Shown: positions 16,803 through 17,389 of the stretch, piece after piece
How positions within the stretch are numbered: the stretch's first letter is position 1
Layout: each line of letters begins with the position of its first letter
From: an uncultured Erysipelotrichaceae bacterium
Lineage (GTDB): Bacteria > Bacillota_I > Bacilli_A > Erysipelotrichales > Coprobacillaceae
Assembly: GCA_945981915.1 (NCBI GenBank)
Contig: CAMFRJ010000003.1
Coordinates: 1-17,389, forward strand
Length of the DNA: 17,389 nt
Direction: 5' to 3'
The notes under the pieces: model-generated
Database searches by the model: none
Told to the model about the DNA's origin: nothing
Seen by the model: only the letters and a program-made list of their open reading frames with translations
Program-made: the position numbers and the translations under genes

Positions 16803-17256
16803 CTTTCATCATCTCCTCTTTTAATTGTTGACGTGCACGATTTAATAAGACACGTATATAATTATCCTTCAAATGAAGAATTTGCGCGATTTCTTTAGTA
16901 GAATAGTCTTCATAATAAAACAAATAAAGAACTGCATTGTATTTCTTAGGAAGTTTATGTAAATAATCTAGAAGATGATGACTATTGATAGAAACAGCAA
17001 TATCTTCATCATGTAATTCTTCAACTTTATTATTCCAAAAAGACATTAAAAATGTTTTTGAACAATTCAATGTTACTCTGATAAACCATGATTTTTCATG
17101 TTCAAATGATTCAAAAATAGGTTTCTTTTTCATATAGCGATACATCACTTCTTGAAAAATATCATCTGCTTTATCCTTTTGATGACATTGACTATATGCC
17201 AAACGATAAACCATATCTTTTTGTCTAGAAATAACACTATCTTGACAAATCTTCAT
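16786..17256 (-). CDS. ECF-type RNA polymerase sigma factor
   Basis: This 156-aa protein has the two-domain layout of ECF sigma factors. Region 2 spans about residues 10-72 (MVYRLAYSQCHQKDKADDIFQEVMYRYM, then EKSWFIRVTLNCSKTFL). Region 4 spans about 95-146 (LPKKYNAVLYLFYYEDYSTKEIAQIL, then IRVLLNRARQQLKEEM), a helix-turn-helix that reads the -35 element. There is no extended region 1 or 3, as expected. I chose ATG 17254-17256, which follows AGGGGGGGTTGT. An ATG five codons upstream overlaps that site and would encode an odd MRGGC extension. It is followed by an overlapping membrane protein, the usual anti-sigma position. The signal and regulon are unknown. The first gene of the operon could also lie outside the window. 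Confidence 0.9.
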   Translation of the reverse strand: MKICQDSVISRQKDMVYRLAYSQCHQKDKADDIFQEVMYRYMKKKPIFESFEHEKSWFIRVTLNCSKTFLMSFWNNKVEELHDEDIAVSINSHHLLDYLHKLPKKYNAVLYLFYYEDYSTKEIAQILHLKDNYIRVLLNRARQQLKEEMMKDEQSF

Positions 17257-17298
17257 ACAACCCCCCCTCATTAAAAATACTTTTTATCATATAAAAAT

Positions 17299-17304
17299 GT
17301 TACA
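17299..17304 (-). promoter_or_regulatory. Possible ECF-type -35 element upstream of the sigma gene
   Basis: On the minus strand TGTAAC lies 42 bases upstream of the sigma start codon. It matches the -35 sequence known for Bacillus sigma-X, and ECF sigma genes are often autoregulated. No matching -10 is obvious, so this is weak. I see nothing else definite between 17257 and 17389. Confidence 0.2.
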
Positions 17305-17389
17305 AAAAATCTTCATTTTCTTTATGATTTCACCTCAACAAAATATCTTAGCATAAAAATAGAATAATTACTGTAGGAACATATGATAG

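Overview
The window reads as chromosome from a low-GC Bacillota. The pcrA-ligA-camS gene order, a class 1B PyrD/PyrK pair, strong GGAGG-type ribosome binding sites and heavy A/T codon use support this. The style of the proteins resembles gut Erysipelotrichia (Coprobacillaceae-like), but that placement is an impression and was not tested. The standard genetic code fits all genes. Nearly everything is on the minus strand, so transcription runs from high to low coordinates.

Region by region. (1) 81-1443 is a graveyard of three decayed genes: the C-terminal end of a large serine recombinase, a Fic-domain gene, and, on the opposite strand, a DUF4143-type AAA ATPase. Each carries frameshifts, stops or internal deletions, and together they look like the eroded remains of an integrated element. 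(2) 1491-3645 holds a 23S rRNA uracil-5-methyltransferase (rlmD/rumA family) and an unrecognised single-pass membrane protein. (3) 3706-9010 holds the conserved set pcrA (helicase), ligA (NAD-dependent DNA ligase) and camS (lipoprotein). Here pcrA has its own terminator, and ligA-camS appears to start from its own extended -10 promoter. (4) 9115-12052 is a pyrC-pyrK-pyrD operon for two consecutive steps of de novo pyrimidine synthesis. It is preceded by a good sigma-A promoter, a leader terminator that looks like an attenuator, and a palindrome-rich upstream region including a 38-bp perfect palindrome. (5) 12423-12602 is rpsU (bS21) as a single-gene unit. (6) 12705-14979 is an accessory stretch with three GNAT acetyltransferases, a class I glutamine-amidotransferase-like peptidase C26 (the only intact plus-strand gene) and a 59-aa acidic orphan. 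(7) 15049-17256 is an ECF-type sigma factor, an overlapping single-pass membrane protein that is probably its anti-sigma or sensor partner, and a translationally coupled HD-GYP protein that has lost the HD half of its active site.

Terminators are unusually easy to see, and several overlap the stop codon of the gene they end, so transcription units can be drawn with some confidence. No tRNA, rRNA, CRISPR array, intact insertion sequence or replication origin was seen. The parts most worth a second look are the pyrC leader with its upstream palindromes, the sigma/anti-sigma/degenerate HD-GYP unit, and the microhomology-like junction between the Fic and ATPase remnants. I did not find a clear previously undescribed multi-gene system.
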